A DNA stretch of 64,000 nucleotides from Chitinophaga jiangningensis (GTDB taxonomy: Bacteria; Bacteroidota; Bacteroidia; Chitinophagales; Chitinophagaceae): NCBI RefSeq assembly GCF_900142605.1, contig NZ_FRBL01000006.1, positions 1 to 64,000 on the forward strand, read 5' to 3'. The translations under genes and the position numbers were made by a program. This document shows, one piece after another, positions 1-8,647 of the stretch. The notes below the pieces were generated by a model. That model searched no databases, was not told where the DNA came from, and saw nothing but the letters and a program-made list of their open reading frames with translations. Each line of letters begins with the position of its first letter. Position 1 is the first letter of the stretch.

Positions 1-89
<89 letters not shown>

Positions 90-98
90 TTTATTCAG

Positions 99-132
99 AA
101 AGCCTTAGTGATTCATTCACTAAGGCTTTTTT
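99..132 (+). terminator. Intrinsic terminator after first 5S
   Basis: The stem AGCCTTAGTGA pairs with TCACTAAGGCT around a short loop and is followed by a run of T. It sits about 10 bases after the 5S end and ends the rRNA transcript, or is read through into the second 5S gene. Confidence 0.9.
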
Positions 133-142
133 AATTTTATTC

Positions 143-225
143 TATTGACTTAGCATGACACCTTCGGTGTCATGGGTTTTAGTTCCGCGCTCCGCGCGGC
201 CGTTTTTGATACAGCTTTTCAGGTT
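143..225 (+). repeat. rRNA-spacer repeat, copy 1
   Basis: It begins ATTGACTTAGCATGACACC and contains the perfect hairpin ATGACACC-TTC-GGTGTCAT (155-173). A second GC hairpin of the CGCGC/GCGCG type (about 185-199) and a GATACAG stretch follow. Related copies start at 454 and 543. Confidence 0.75.
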
Positions 226-246
226 TTATAATCTTGGACGGGATTA

Positions 247-271
247 AAAAAGATAACAACGTGTAAGCGTT
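247..271 (+). repeat. Spacer motif upstream of 5S, copy 1
   Basis: The segment AACAACGTGTAAGCG with a flanking A-rich stretch precedes the second 5S gene by about 20 bases. It recurs near 636-660, where no 5S gene follows. Confidence 0.6.
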
Positions 272-290
272 TACGATATAACAAAGATCT

Positions 291-401
291 TATGGTGGTT
301 TTGCCAAGGGTGTTCACCTCTTCCCATTCCGAACAGAGCAGTTAAGCCCCTTATGGCCGATGGTACTGCACCACAATGCGGGAGAGTAGGTAGCTGCCAT
401 A
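291..401 (+). rRNA. rrf: 5S ribosomal RNA (second, complete copy)
   Basis: It is 111 bases long, a normal 5S length. The 5' end TATGGTGG pairs with CTGCCATA at the 3' end (8 pairs including two G-U) to form helix I. The conserved segments CCGAACAG, TTAAGCCCC and GGGAGAGTAGG are present in order. It is nearly identical to the truncated copy at the window start, so the two are a tandem pair. Confidence 0.97.
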
Positions 402-410
402 TTTATTCAG

Positions 411-443
411 AAAGCCTTAGTGATCATTCACTAAGGCTTTTTT
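411..443 (+). terminator. Intrinsic terminator after second 5S
   Basis: The hairpin AAGCCTTAGTGA-TCA-TTCACTAAGGCTT with a T-run is almost identical to the terminator after the first 5S copy. The duplication unit therefore includes the terminator. Confidence 0.9.
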
Positions 444-453
444 CATTTTATTA

Positions 454-540
454 CATTGACTTAGCACGAGACTTTTGGTGTTAGTGGGTTGGGTTTCGCG
501 CTTCGCGCGGGTGTTTTGGATACAGGGTTAGATGCCGCGT
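454..540 (+). repeat. rRNA-spacer repeat, copy 2 (diverged)
   Basis: It starts ATTGACTTAGCACGAGAC. The first hairpin is degenerate here. The GC hairpin CGCGC-TTC-GCGCG (about 495-508) and the GATACAG motif are kept. It directly follows the second 5S terminator, as copy 1 follows the first. Confidence 0.7.
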
Positions 541-542
541 GG

Positions 543-661
543 CATTGACTTAGCATGACACCTTCGGTGTTATTGGCGCGCGCATGGTGCGATTGTTTGA
601 GATACGGCCTTTGAGGCCGTGTGGCCTGGAGGCTTTAGAAAAAGTTAACAACGTGTAAGCG
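543..661 (+). repeat. rRNA-spacer repeat, copy 3, plus spacer motif copy 2
   Basis: It repeats ATTGACTTAGCATGACACC with a near-perfect hairpin at 555-572. It then carries a GC-rich segment and, at 636-660, the AACAACGTGTAAGCG motif that precedes 5S in the earlier unit. No 5S gene follows, so this may be what remains of a third tandem unit. Confidence 0.6.
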
Positions 662-958
662 ATTCTGATAATGATCGGATTGATTTGCCTCACTCGTTTG
701 GTACCATTTATGTGTGGGCCTGCGCTCAGCGCGGCAGATCGCGCTGGCGAACTAATGAAAATGATAGTGTATAGTCCGGAAAAAGCTGGTGACACCGCGT
801 TACGCGTCTGCCGTAGCGGAGGGGGGCAGATGTGCCATGAGGCAATGAGGTACTACTATACTTTATGCATAGTGAAAATAATTTCTCCCTAAAAATTTAT
901 AGGGAGAGATATAACTTCAATGGATATACGGCGTTACGTGCATGATAATACGCACAAA
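662..958. other. Gap after rRNA repeats, no gene seen
   Basis: No convincing reading frame is present. A hairpin TCTCCCTA-N8-TAGGGAGA lies at 884-907; it could be a further rRNA-operon or lipoprotein-gene 3' structure. Confidence 0.5.
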
Positions 959-989
959 AAAAACAGGCGCTGTATTAACGCCTGTTTTT
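959..989 (-). terminator. Terminator of the 1008-1814 gene
   Basis: The stem AAAAACAGGCG pairs with CGCCTGTTTTT around a 9-base loop, with a U-run when read on the minus strand. It lies 18 bases after the stop codon of the lipoprotein gene. The symmetric T-run means it could act in both directions. Confidence 0.85.
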
Positions 990-1007
990 CCTGGAAAAAT
1001 AATATGA

Positions 1008-1814
1008 CTAATGCCTGAAGGAATCGTACCATTTGGCGATGTTGATAGATGCGCCAAGGTTGAGATTAACAGGTTGAAAATAATCAGCGTAATAAGTGCC
1101 CGGTGAAGCATTCAAACAAGCTGCAGCAGCCAGTTGCATCTGAAACTTCACATATTTATAACCCACCCGGAAGGTGATAGCAGGCTCATAGAAAAGACGA
1201 GGTCTGTTACCGATCTGATAGAAAGTACTTGTATGTGTACTATCCGCACCACGGGCTAGGTTACCGGCTGTGAGACCATAAAAATTCACAACGGAAAAGC
1301 GGGTGCTGAATATTGCTTCCACCACCGGATGCACAATGCCGAAGCTGGGCTGGATGAAGCCCCTGGTGAATTTGGAACGCAACTGATAATCAGCCGTGTT
1401 GGCAGTGCCGTTCCCATTATCATAATAAGATCTGTCCAATGTATTGAAACCCCCTGTTCCAAAACCACCGTAAACATCAAATACAGCCCGTTTTTTGTTA
1501 CCAAATGCCTTAAAGTAGCCAACACCTCCTTCAAACGCTCCACCGCGTACATTGCGATCGAAAACGTCATTATCATTATCTCCTCCCTCATTACCATAAA
1601 ACGCATTGCGGTACACATACTGGCCGCTGGCCATCACCGCAATATTTTCACTTACGGCGAAAGCTGCCTGCAGGTTATTAGGGCCGATGTTGCCCTTGAA
1701 TTCATGCTTTTCTTTAAGAGCCGGTGCGTTGACCGCCTGTGGTACATACACTGTTGTATGGCAGGCTGTTAAAAACAGCGCAGTACTAACAGCCAGCAAT
1801 TTTAGGAACCTCAT
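1008..1814 (-). CDS. Putative outer-membrane lipoprotein, function unknown
   Basis: A 268-residue protein with a lipoprotein signal: charged start, hydrophobic stretch and lipobox LTAC with Cys18 as the lipidation site. The rest lacks further membrane helices and shows alternating aromatic/Gly-rich strands (for example GGVGYFKAFG and RVGYKYVKFQMQL), as in small beta-barrel or beta-sandwich surface proteins. I do not recognise a specific family. It is a single-gene unit with its own terminator. Its neighbour on the same strand is a LacI-type regulator whose stop codon lies 75 bases upstream, so co-transcription is possible but not shown. Confidence 0.75.
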   Translation of the reverse strand: MRFLKLLAVSTALFLTACHTTVYVPQAVNAPALKEKHEFKGNIGPNNLQAAFAVSENIAVMASGQYVYRNAFYGNEGGDNDNDVFDRNVRGGAFEGGVGYFKAFGNKKRAVFDVYGGFGTGGFNTLDRSYYDNGNGTANTADYQLRSKFTRGFIQPSFGIVHPVVEAIFSTRFSVVNFYGLTAGNLARGADSTHTSTFYQIGNRPRLFYEPAITFRVGYKYVKFQMQLAAAACLNASPGTYYADYFQPVNLNLGASINIAKWYDSFRH

Positions 1815-1889
1815 AAAGTTGTAGGATTATTTTAATATTAGACGGTTGATAAAATAAAATAGTTACATGATAATTTGGCTGGAAGTCTT

Positions 1890-2912
1890 TTACATACTGG
1901 ATTCCCGCTGAATCAATTCTACAGGGAAAACATAATTCTTTGGTACTTTGATTCCTTCGTCCTGGTTAATCAGCTGGATGATGGTGCTGGCGGCCTTCTG
2001 GCCCATATTATAGCCCGACTGCTCGATAGTACTGAGCGAAGGGGAAATGATACGGGAGGAAAGGTCGTTCGAATAGCCAACTACTTTTATCTGGCCCGGC
2101 ACGTCGATGCCCTGTTTTTTAGCTTCCTGGATGAAAGCGACAGCAGAGGAGTCGTTGGCGGTGAAAAGTCCGTCAGGCAGCACAGACTTGAAGAATATTT
2201 CGTGGGCAGCATTGGCGGCGGATTGCATGGTAAGGTCATGTACGTAAACCATACTTTCATCGAAAGGGATATCGTAGGCGGCTAAAGCGGCCTTGTATCC
2301 TGCAAGCCTTTGCTGATAGAGATTACAGGTTAGGATTCCTGAGAAATGAGCGATGCGTTTGCATCCCTGACGGATCAGATGTTCTGTGGCCAGGTAGCCG
2401 CCCTGGTAGTCGTCGCCCGTGATCGTGTAGCCGTTGAAGTCAGTAGGTACGCGGTCATAGAAAACGATGGGAATATTATTTTTTACAAAGGGATTAAAGT
2501 GATCCGTGTTGGTGGTAAACATGGAGGATACCGCCAGCAAACCATCCACGCGGAGGGAGTAGAATGTATGTACCAGTTCCTTTTCCATGGCCACAGTTTC
2601 ATCGGATTGGCCGATCATAATGGAGAATCCATATTTATGTGCTTCATGCTGAATGCCGCTGATGGCGGTACTCTGGAAGTACATGGAGGTACGTGGTACG
2701 ATCAGACCGATAATATTGGAGCGCTTTTTACGTAAGCTGGAAGCGATCCAATTGGGTACATAACCCATTTCGGTAGCCATTTCCTGCACTTTCAGCCTGG
2801 TTTCCTCGTTGATCAACGGGTTGTTTTGCAACGCGCGGGAAACGGTAGATGCAGAAAGGCCCAGTTTCTGGGCGATGTCGTATATGGTGACTTTATTAGT
2901 GCGATCTTTCAC
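1890..2912 (-). CDS. LacI-family transcriptional regulator
   Basis: The helix-turn-helix (TIYDIAQKLGLSASTVSRAL) lies at the N-terminus and is followed by the LacI hinge and a periplasmic-binding-protein-like effector domain. The latter has family-typical stretches such as VDGLLAVSS, IPIVFYDRVP and GLFTANDSSAVA. The frame is open upstream to a TTG at 2954, but LacI proteins normally start 5 to 10 residues before the helix-turn-helix. The GTG at 2912 gives that length (340 residues) and is preferred here. Such proteins usually repress sugar-use genes and are released by a sugar ligand. No sugar genes lie directly beside it, so its targets and ligand are unknown. Confidence 0.9.
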   Translation of the reverse strand: MKDRTNKVTIYDIAQKLGLSASTVSRALQNNPLINEETRLKVQEMATEMGYVPNWIASSLRKKRSNIIGLIVPRTSMYFQSTAISGIQHEAHKYGFSIMIGQSDETVAMEKELVHTFYSLRVDGLLAVSSMFTTNTDHFNPFVKNNIPIVFYDRVPTDFNGYTITGDDYQGGYLATEHLIRQGCKRIAHFSGILTCNLYQQRLAGYKAALAAYDIPFDESMVYVHDLTMQSAANAAHEIFFKSVLPDGLFTANDSSAVAFIQEAKKQGIDVPGQIKVVGYSNDLSSRIISPSLSTIEQSGYNMGQKAASTIIQLINQDEGIKVPKNYVFPVELIQRESSM

Positions 2913-2966
2913 TTTTGAGGCTTGGTAGTTTAAAATTCGCGCTATATTAAGCAATTATCCTTAAAT

Positions 2967-2997
2967 AAAAAGCCTCTCCTTTGTGGGAGAGGCTTTT
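2967..2997 (-). terminator. Terminator of the metalloprotease gene
   Basis: The stem AAAAGCCTCTCC pairs with GGGAGAGGCTTTT around a 5-base loop. It lies 23 bases past the metalloprotease stop codon and separates that gene from the LacI-type gene downstream. Confidence 0.85.
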
Positions 2998-3019
2998 CGC
3001 ATAATTAACAGCCAGCTAA

Positions 3020-5575
3020 TTATTTATTATCGATTGTTTTAGAGATAGATGCAATAAGATCCTGGTAGTGACCACGGGTGATCGCATCGCCGGATGCTGC
3101 TGCAGCGCGCAGTTCTGTTCTCAGGGAGCTGAGTGCAGCGCGGGCTACTGAAGTAGCGTCGGACAGGCGTACGCTGCCGGATGGAGTGCCTGGAGCCTGT
3201 GAAGGAGCAGGAGCGAGGAAACCGCTCAGTTTTTCTACGTACAAGCGTTGCAGGTTTCTCTTGTAGATATCCACATTCTGGTGAGTGGCCAGTTCGGAGA
3301 AGATGGTTTTCTTCACGTCGCTGATCATTTCAGCAGGGAGATAAGCGTTTGCGCCGAGAGAGGCTTCGCCGCCCAGCATGCTGCCAAAGATATTTGGCGA
3401 GAAGAGGCGGGTGAGCACCTGGCTCTGTACGGAGTAGATAACGCTTGCACCGTCGTCGCCGGTTTTGCTGAAGATATCCTGGCTGAGTATCCATTTAGGT
3501 GTGGTAAACAGCTGCTGGTTGAGGAAGGTAATCGCTTCTTTCTGAGTGGCTTTGTTTACGAATTCCACTACAGGGCCTGCCTGCTCTACAGTTTTAGGAG
3601 TGGTATAGATACCGCCGACATTTTTGGCTACGTGGCCCATGTAGCGGCCATACTGGCCTACCAGTTCCTTATAGATGCTTTTCAGATCGCTGTAGTCTTC
3701 ATTGGAAGTTCTGGTCCAGGCGATCATATTAGGCATGATGCGCTGCAGGTTTTTGATACCGTACATGCTGGCTTTCATGGCGTTGTCGCCCAGATCTTCG
3801 TTCTGGCAGCGAGGATCGAAAGGATCGGATTCGGTACCGAACCAGAATTTCTTATCCTTCAGTTTTTCGATGGTGATTTTATTAAGGGCCGCTTTTTCTG
3901 CTTCCGGAGAGTTGAATTCAGGACGCAGGCGGTAGCCCCATTCGATGGCCCATTTATCGTAGTAGTTGATACGTGGGTAGAGATCAGCGCCGGAGATACC
4001 GTCGCCAGGCTGTGCTACGTAGTTGAAACGGGCGTAGTCCATGATGGATGCGGCGTGGCCGTTTTGTTTAACCCATTCTTTATCACGCAGTTTTTCAACA
4101 GGATAAGTAGAGCTGGAGCCGAAGTTGTGGCGCAGACCGAGGGTATGGCCCACTTCGTGAGAGGATACGAATCTGATGAGTTCACCCATGAGTTCATCGC
4201 TGAACTGCATGCTGCGTGCGCGTGCGTCGTTAGGGGAAGCCTGGATGAAGTACCAGTTACGGAGCAGTTGCATTACGTTATGGTACCAGTTGATGTGGCT
4301 TTCCAGGATTTCACCGGTGCGGGGATCATGGATATGCGGACCGCTGGCGTTAGGAATGGTGGATGGTTTGTACACGATTGCGGAGAAGCGTGCATCATCG
4401 ATGGACCAGGTAGAATCTTCTTCTTTGGTAGGCGCCATTTTAGCGATGATTGCGTTTTTGAAACCAGCGGCTTCAAAGGCGGACTGCCAGTCGTTTACAC
4501 CCTGGATGAGGTATTTACGCCATTTCTGTGGCGTGGCGGGGTCTATATAAAACACGATTGGTTTCTGTGGTTCTACCAGTTCACCGCGCTTATATTTCTC
4601 CATGTCTTCCGGTTTTGGTTCGAGTCTCCAGCGGGTGATCATGGTGAGTCTTTTCACGCCTTGCGGATCTGCGTCGAAGTCGGTGGTACTGGTGGTAAAG
4701 TAACCTACGCGCGGATCGAAGTAGCGGGACTGCATAGGTACTTTAGGCAGCAGTACGAAGGAGCTGTTCAGTTCCACGGTTGCGTTGCCGCCTGGTACCG
4801 GTGGCATACCAGGGTATGGAGATGCAGGTGCTTTTGCGTATGTTTTTACGGTTCTGATCTCTGTGTTCATCGGGAAAGATTTGACATCTACCACGTATGA
4901 TTTGTCAGGTTGGTAACCTGCGAGTTTCAGGTTGGATTTCATACCCTGGTCGAAGAACAGGATATCGTTATCACCGTTGATGTATTCGGTAAGGTCGATG
5001 ATGGAACCTTTATTGTTTTTAGAGAATGCCTTTACGTCGAATGCGGCTACAATTGGTTGGAGGTTGGAGCCCATTACGGACGAGAACATAGGTTGGGTAG
5101 AATCTTTGGAGGTCTCGGAGTAGGAGATGTTTTTGAGGAAGATTCTGTTGTTTGGACCTTTTTCGAAGCGTACTACGTTTTCGTTGATAAGGTCACCGCC
5201 GAAACCGGACATACCAGCGCGGAGGCCGGCGGCGGATTTGGAGAGGCGGTTAACGATAAGGATATCGCGACCGATGAGGGAGTCAGCGATTTCGAAGAAG
5301 TATCTGTCTTCGTGTTTATAGATGTTGATGAGTCCAGTATCGGCTTTCGCTTGTGGGTTGATGATTTCGGCGAAAGGTTTAGGTCCTTGTTTAGGGCCTG
5401 GTTTCATCATTGGTCCGTTAGGCTTTGCGGTGGTGTCTTTAGCGTTGGCGGAGGTATTGGCAGCAGGTGTGGGAGCGGACTTTTTTTTCTGGGCGATAGC
5501 GGGGGAGGCTACGGTTCCCAGGGAGAGTGCTCCAGCCAGTGCCAACACGAGTTTGTGTTGATAAGCTTTGTTCAT
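3020..5575 (-). CDS. Secreted zinc-dependent metalloprotease (DUF5117/DUF5118 type)
   Basis: An 851-residue protein with an N-terminal signal peptide (residues 1-29, ending SPAIAQ) and a Lys/Pro-rich linker. The extended zinc motif HEVGHTLGLRH gives zinc ligands His473, His477 and His483 with catalytic Glu474, the metzincin pattern. The layout (N-terminal DUF5118/5117-like region, central protease domain, long C-terminal region) and length fit the Bacteroidota family annotated as zinc-dependent metalloprotease. It would act outside the cytoplasm on protein substrates that are not known. It is a single-gene unit with its own terminator and a hairpin in its leader. A 550-codon open frame on the opposite strand is a shadow. 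Confidence 0.92.
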   Translation of the reverse strand: MNKAYQHKLVLALAGALSLGTVASPAIAQKKKSAPTPAANTSANAKDTTAKPNGPMMKPGPKQGPKPFAEIINPQAKADTGLINIYKHEDRYFFEIADSLIGRDILIVNRLSKSAAGLRAGMSGFGGDLINENVVRFEKGPNNRIFLKNISYSETSKDSTQPMFSSVMGSNLQPIVAAFDVKAFSKNNKGSIIDLTEYINGDNDILFFDQGMKSNLKLAGYQPDKSYVVDVKSFPMNTEIRTVKTYAKAPASPYPGMPPVPGGNATVELNSSFVLLPKVPMQSRYFDPRVGYFTTSTTDFDADPQGVKRLTMITRWRLEPKPEDMEKYKRGELVEPQKPIVFYIDPATPQKWRKYLIQGVNDWQSAFEAAGFKNAIIAKMAPTKEEDSTWSIDDARFSAIVYKPSTIPNASGPHIHDPRTGEILESHINWYHNVMQLLRNWYFIQASPNDARARSMQFSDELMGELIRFVSSHEVGHTLGLRHNFGSSSTYPVEKLRDKEWVKQNGHAASIMDYARFNYVAQPGDGISGADLYPRINYYDKWAIEWGYRLRPEFNSPEAEKAALNKITIEKLKDKKFWFGTESDPFDPRCQNEDLGDNAMKASMYGIKNLQRIMPNMIAWTRTSNEDYSDLKSIYKELVGQYGRYMGHVAKNVGGIYTTPKTVEQAGPVVEFVNKATQKEAITFLNQQLFTTPKWILSQDIFSKTGDDGASVIYSVQSQVLTRLFSPNIFGSMLGGEASLGANAYLPAEMISDVKKTIFSELATHQNVDIYKRNLQRLYVEKLSGFLAPAPSQAPGTPSGSVRLSDATSVARAALSSLRTELRAAAASGDAITRGHYQDLIASISKTIDNK

Positions 5576-5600
5576 TTATCAGTTGGTTTTTAGAATTGTA

Positions 5601-5621
5601 ATCACTTTTTTGAAAAGTGAT
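5601..5621. promoter_or_regulatory. Perfect inverted repeat in the metalloprotease leader
   Basis: ATCACTTTT and AAAAGTGAT form a 9-base perfect inverted repeat with a 3-base centre, 26 bases upstream of the metalloprotease start codon. It could be an operator or an mRNA hairpin. Confidence 0.4.
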
Positions 5622-5668
5622 GTGCAAGTAAGTATATAAAGTCTTAACTTAATAGGAAATTCCACGAG

Positions 5669-5754
5669 CGCTAAAAAAGGAGATAAGAATGGGAAAAAAT
5701 GGGTGTTGGGAGATTTTTAGCGTTAGGACATTAGTTGCCGAGGCAACTTTTTTT
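5669..5754 (+). ncRNA. Candidate small RNA or leader ending in an orphan terminator
   Basis: On the + strand CGCTAAAAA (5669-5677) can pair with TTTTTAGCG (5714-5722). Ten bases later comes the terminator hairpin AGTTGC-CGAG-GCAACT (5733-5748) with seven T. No + strand gene precedes it; the gene to the left runs the other way. A 24-codon frame starting at the ATG at 5689, preceded by AAGGAG, runs through the terminator. This could be an sRNA, an attenuator-like leader, or chance. I see no clear promoter for it. Confidence 0.4.
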
Positions 5755-6176
5755 ATGTAAGTATAAATTATTATAGTATATTTTATGCTAATATAGTGAT
5801 TTCACGTTAGTGGACAGGTTTGACCGCGGTGGTGTTGCATTTGGGCGGACGCAGCTTATAAATATTAGAATTTTGTCATTGAAATGGAGAAGATTACTGC
5901 TCAAAGTGAGTACTGGCGCGGAAAGGAATAAATAATTATTCTTGCAAGAATATTGTTGGAACATTTGAAAATTTTCTTAAATTGTGCGTCCAACTTTGAA
6001 AAAAATCAATCCATTTCAAAATTAGGGACAGTGATTGGTCAGGGGACTGGCTTCGTAAAATATTGGTTTATTTGCTGATTATAAGTGTTTGCTCAAATTC
6101 AAAAAAGGGATAGGATGTGCGCTGGGCGTACATTTTAGTGTGGTTGTTAATTTTTGTGGGATTTTTTGAGCTGCAC
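5755..6176. other. A/T-rich gap before the exbB promoter
   Basis: No supported gene is visible. It is long for a promoter region; apart from the promoter and candidate RNA listed separately I see nothing defined in it. Confidence 0.5.
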
Positions 6177-6206
6177 TTGTTTTTTTGAGCCAACCTTATA
6201 ACTTTG
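6177..6206 (+). promoter_or_regulatory. Bacteroidota-type promoter for exbB operon
   Basis: TTG at 6177-6179, then 19 bases, then TAACTTTG at 6199-6206, which matches the TAnnTTTG consensus of the Bacteroidota primary sigma factor. It implies a leader of about 107 bases before the ATG at 6320. Confidence 0.7.
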
Positions 6207-6319
6207 CGAATCGCTAAATAAAGTTTAAATTGAGTGCTATTGAGCATTACAGACAAAACAGTAATTCATAACTTCTAACAAACAATAGTTTAATTTTTAA
6301 CACTAAAATTTCAATCAAC

Positions 6320-7174
6320 ATGGCTGAGACTAAAACAACTGTGACTGCAGCTACTGCTAAGGCGTCTTCCCATCAACCTAAAAAGTCATCCAACTTATTT
6401 GCAACGTTGGCTGTACCTATCTGCCTGGTAATTGGTTTTGTAATCTTTTACTTTGTACTGGGTAATCCTGCGAACTTTGAAGGTAACAATCCAGATGGTC
6501 ACCCAATTGCAGACGGCGTTGGTCACTGGTTTGCAACTGTTTACAAGGGCGGTTTTGTAGTACCTATTCTGATTTCTGTATTGCTGATTTGTCTGACTTT
6601 CGTAATTGAGCGTTTCCTGTATCTGTCAAAAGCTAAAGGTAAATTCTCTGGTTCTGAGCTGGTACGCAAAGTACAGTATCACCTGGCTAACAAAAACGTA
6701 GATGCAGCTCTGGCTGAGTGCGACAAACAGAAAGGTTCTGTGGGTAACGTACTGAAAGCTGGTCTGAAAAAATACAAAGAAATGATCACCAACACTGAGT
6801 TGGATACAGATCAGAAGATTCTGACTATCAAAAATGAAATCGAAGAGACTACTGCGCTGGAACTGCCAATGATGGAGAAAAACCTGGTGTTCCTGTCTAC
6901 TATCGCATCAGTAGCAACCCTCCTGGGTCTGTTCGGTACAGTATTGGGTATGATCAAGGCGTTCTCCGCGATGTCAAACGCAGGTGCTCCTGATTCTTCT
7001 CAGCTGGCGTTAGGTATCTCTGAGGCGTTGATCAACACTGCACTGGGTATCGGTACTTCTGCTATCGCTATCATCATGTACAACTACTTCACTACTAACA
7101 TCGATAGCATCACTTACGCTATTGACGAGTCTGGCTTTACTTTAACTCAAAGCTTTGCTGCTAACCACAAATAA
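6320..7174 (+). CDS. exbB: ExbB/TolQ/MotA-family proton channel
   Basis: A 284-residue inner-membrane protein with predicted helices near residues 27-48, 78-99, 189-213 and 233-256. The last two (LLGLFGTVLGMIKAF and ALINTALGIGTSAIAI) carry the conserved ExbB/TolQ pore signature, with a cytoplasmic loop between helices 2 and 3. The extra N-terminal helix is common in Bacteroidota members. It forms the proton channel with ExbD that drives TonB. It is the first gene of a four-gene operon with two exbD genes and tonB, which presumably powers the SusC and TonB-dependent receptors found elsewhere in the window. Confidence 0.95.
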   Translation: MAETKTTVTAATAKASSHQPKKSSNLFATLAVPICLVIGFVIFYFVLGNPANFEGNNPDGHPIADGVGHWFATVYKGGFVVPILISVLLICLTFVIERFLYLSKAKGKFSGSELVRKVQYHLANKNVDAALAECDKQKGSVGNVLKAGLKKYKEMITNTELDTDQKILTIKNEIEETTALELPMMEKNLVFLSTIASVATLLGLFGTVLGMIKAFSAMSNAGAPDSSQLALGISEALINTALGIGTSAIAIIMYNYFTTNIDSITYAIDESGFTLTQSFAANHK

Positions 7175-7243
7175 TCTGCGGATTATTGTATGGAATTTCA
7201 GCGGTTTTGAATCTTATTAAAGTAAACCATAAAAAAAGTAAAG

Positions 7244-7903
7244 ATGCCTAAAGTTAAAATGCCAAGGAAAAGCACGTCTGTAGATATGACAGCGATGTGT
7301 GATGTGGCTTTTCTGCTCTTAACTTTCTTTATGCTGGCGACTAAGTTCAAACCAGACGAGCCGGTAACAGTAGTTACACCGTCCTCTATCAACACTACTC
7401 TTTTACCAGATTCTGATGTACTGTTATTTACAGTAGATAAGGACGGTAGAGTGTTCTTTAGCATGGATGGCCAGCCTAAAAGAAGAAAACTGATCGAAGA
7501 TTTGAACACGCAGTTCAAGCTGGGTCTGGACGATAAAGAAGTACAGAATTTTGTGGTGGGTGCCAGCGTTGGTACGCCTATTAAAAATCTGAAACAGTAT
7601 TTATCTGAAACTCCTGAACAGCGTAAGCATTCAGGATTGGATACGGGTATTCCGACTGACTCAGCAAACAATGAGTTGGCTACCTGGATTGAGTACGGTA
7701 TGGCTGCACAAGGCGGTAACTTCAACAAACTGAAGTACTGTATTAAAGCAGATAATGCCACTCCTTATCCAAAAATCAAGGAGATCCTGGACACCTTCAA
7801 GAAGAAGCATATCCAGAAACTGAACCTGGTTACTAATCTGGAAGCACCTCCTCCGGGCACAGCAGCTTACGAGGAAATGCAGACCGGCGGTAAAAAAGAC
7901 TAA
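7244..7903 (+). CDS. exbD: ExbD/TolR-family biopolymer transport protein (first copy)
   Basis: A 219-residue protein with one N-terminal helix (about 17-35) and a periplasmic domain. The motif VDMTAMCDVAFLLLTFFML contains Asp20, the position of the proton-carrying Asp of ExbD. It starts 69 bases after exbB. The periplasmic part carries an insert and is longer than in the second copy. Bacteroidota often encode two ExbD proteins in series that can form a mixed complex with ExbB; which of them contacts TonB cannot be read from sequence. Confidence 0.93.
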   Translation: MPKVKMPRKSTSVDMTAMCDVAFLLLTFFMLATKFKPDEPVTVVTPSSINTTLLPDSDVLLFTVDKDGRVFFSMDGQPKRRKLIEDLNTQFKLGLDDKEVQNFVVGASVGTPIKNLKQYLSETPEQRKHSGLDTGIPTDSANNELATWIEYGMAAQGGNFNKLKYCIKADNATPYPKIKEILDTFKKKHIQKLNLVTNLEAPPPGTAAYEEMQTGGKKD

Positions 7904-8005
7904 TCGGGAGCAGTTTACAAAGTAAAAGGCAGCATGCGACCGCTGGACGGCGCTACTCCCTGACCTGGGAGGCTGCTGATTTCAAAACCAAAAAAGCTTA
8001 CTACT

Positions 8006-8596
8006 ATGGCAGAAATGGATACCAGTAGTGGTGGTGGAAAAGGTAAGAAGCACGGTGGTACGAAATCCAAGAAACATTCTACCCGTGTGGATATGACACC
8101 GATGGTGGATTTGGGATTTCTCCTGATTACCTTTTTCATGCTGACAACTACCATGTCCAAGCCCAAAACAATGGACTTGATCATGCCAAAAGATACTGAG
8201 AATGAGAAAGAGCAGAACAAAGTAAAAGAAAGTACTGCTTTGACCATCCTTCTCGGAAAAGATAACAGAGTATATTACTACGAAGGTTTAGCACAAGATC
8301 CTAATGCATCTGCTAACCCTGATTTCTTCCACGCAACAACCTTTGCTAACAAAGGAGGAATCAGAGATGAGATCATTAAGAAAAGAGATGAAGTTGCTAA
8401 AACAAGGAATGCAAAAGGAGAACCAGAAGACGTGGTAGTGATTATAAAGGCAGACGATGATGCCACTTATAAGAACTTCGTGGATATCCTGGACGAAATG
8501 GCTATCAACCGTATTCAGCGTTATGCTACTGTTGATATCTCCGATCAGGATAAACAATGGATTAAGCAGACTGAATCTGCTAACGGCGCGCAATAG
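8006..8596 (+). CDS. exbD: ExbD/TolR-family biopolymer transport protein (second copy)
   Basis: A 196-residue protein with a basic cytoplasmic N-terminus (Lys-rich, residues 11-24) and a single helix (about 33-50). The motif VDMTPMVDLGFLLITFFML contains Asp35, the expected proton-binding residue. The periplasmic domain ends near residue 180. It follows the first exbD after 102 bases and precedes tonB by 51. The two copies share the helix motif but differ clearly in the periplasmic domain, so they are not a recent duplication. Confidence 0.93.
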   Translation: MAEMDTSSGGGKGKKHGGTKSKKHSTRVDMTPMVDLGFLLITFFMLTTTMSKPKTMDLIMPKDTENEKEQNKVKESTALTILLGKDNRVYYYEGLAQDPNASANPDFFHATTFANKGGIRDEIIKKRDEVAKTRNAKGEPEDVVVIIKADDDATYKNFVDILDEMAINRIQRYATVDISDQDKQWIKQTESANGAQ

Positions 8597-8647
8597 TCGT
8601 CTTTATGGAATAACTAATTTTTTTGCATCCATCATAAAACATTAACA

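Noticed and set aside
550..1111. Three short frames in and after the rRNA spacer (550-795, 671-892, 917-1111)
   Set aside because: They overlap rRNA repeats, a terminator or the 3' end of the lipoprotein gene, and have no recognisable sequence features.
3248..4900. A 550-codon open frame on the + strand opposite the metalloprotease
   Set aside because: It lies inside a gene with clear signal peptide and HExxHxxGxxH motif on the other strand; the product has no recognised features. It is a shadow frame caused by codon bias.
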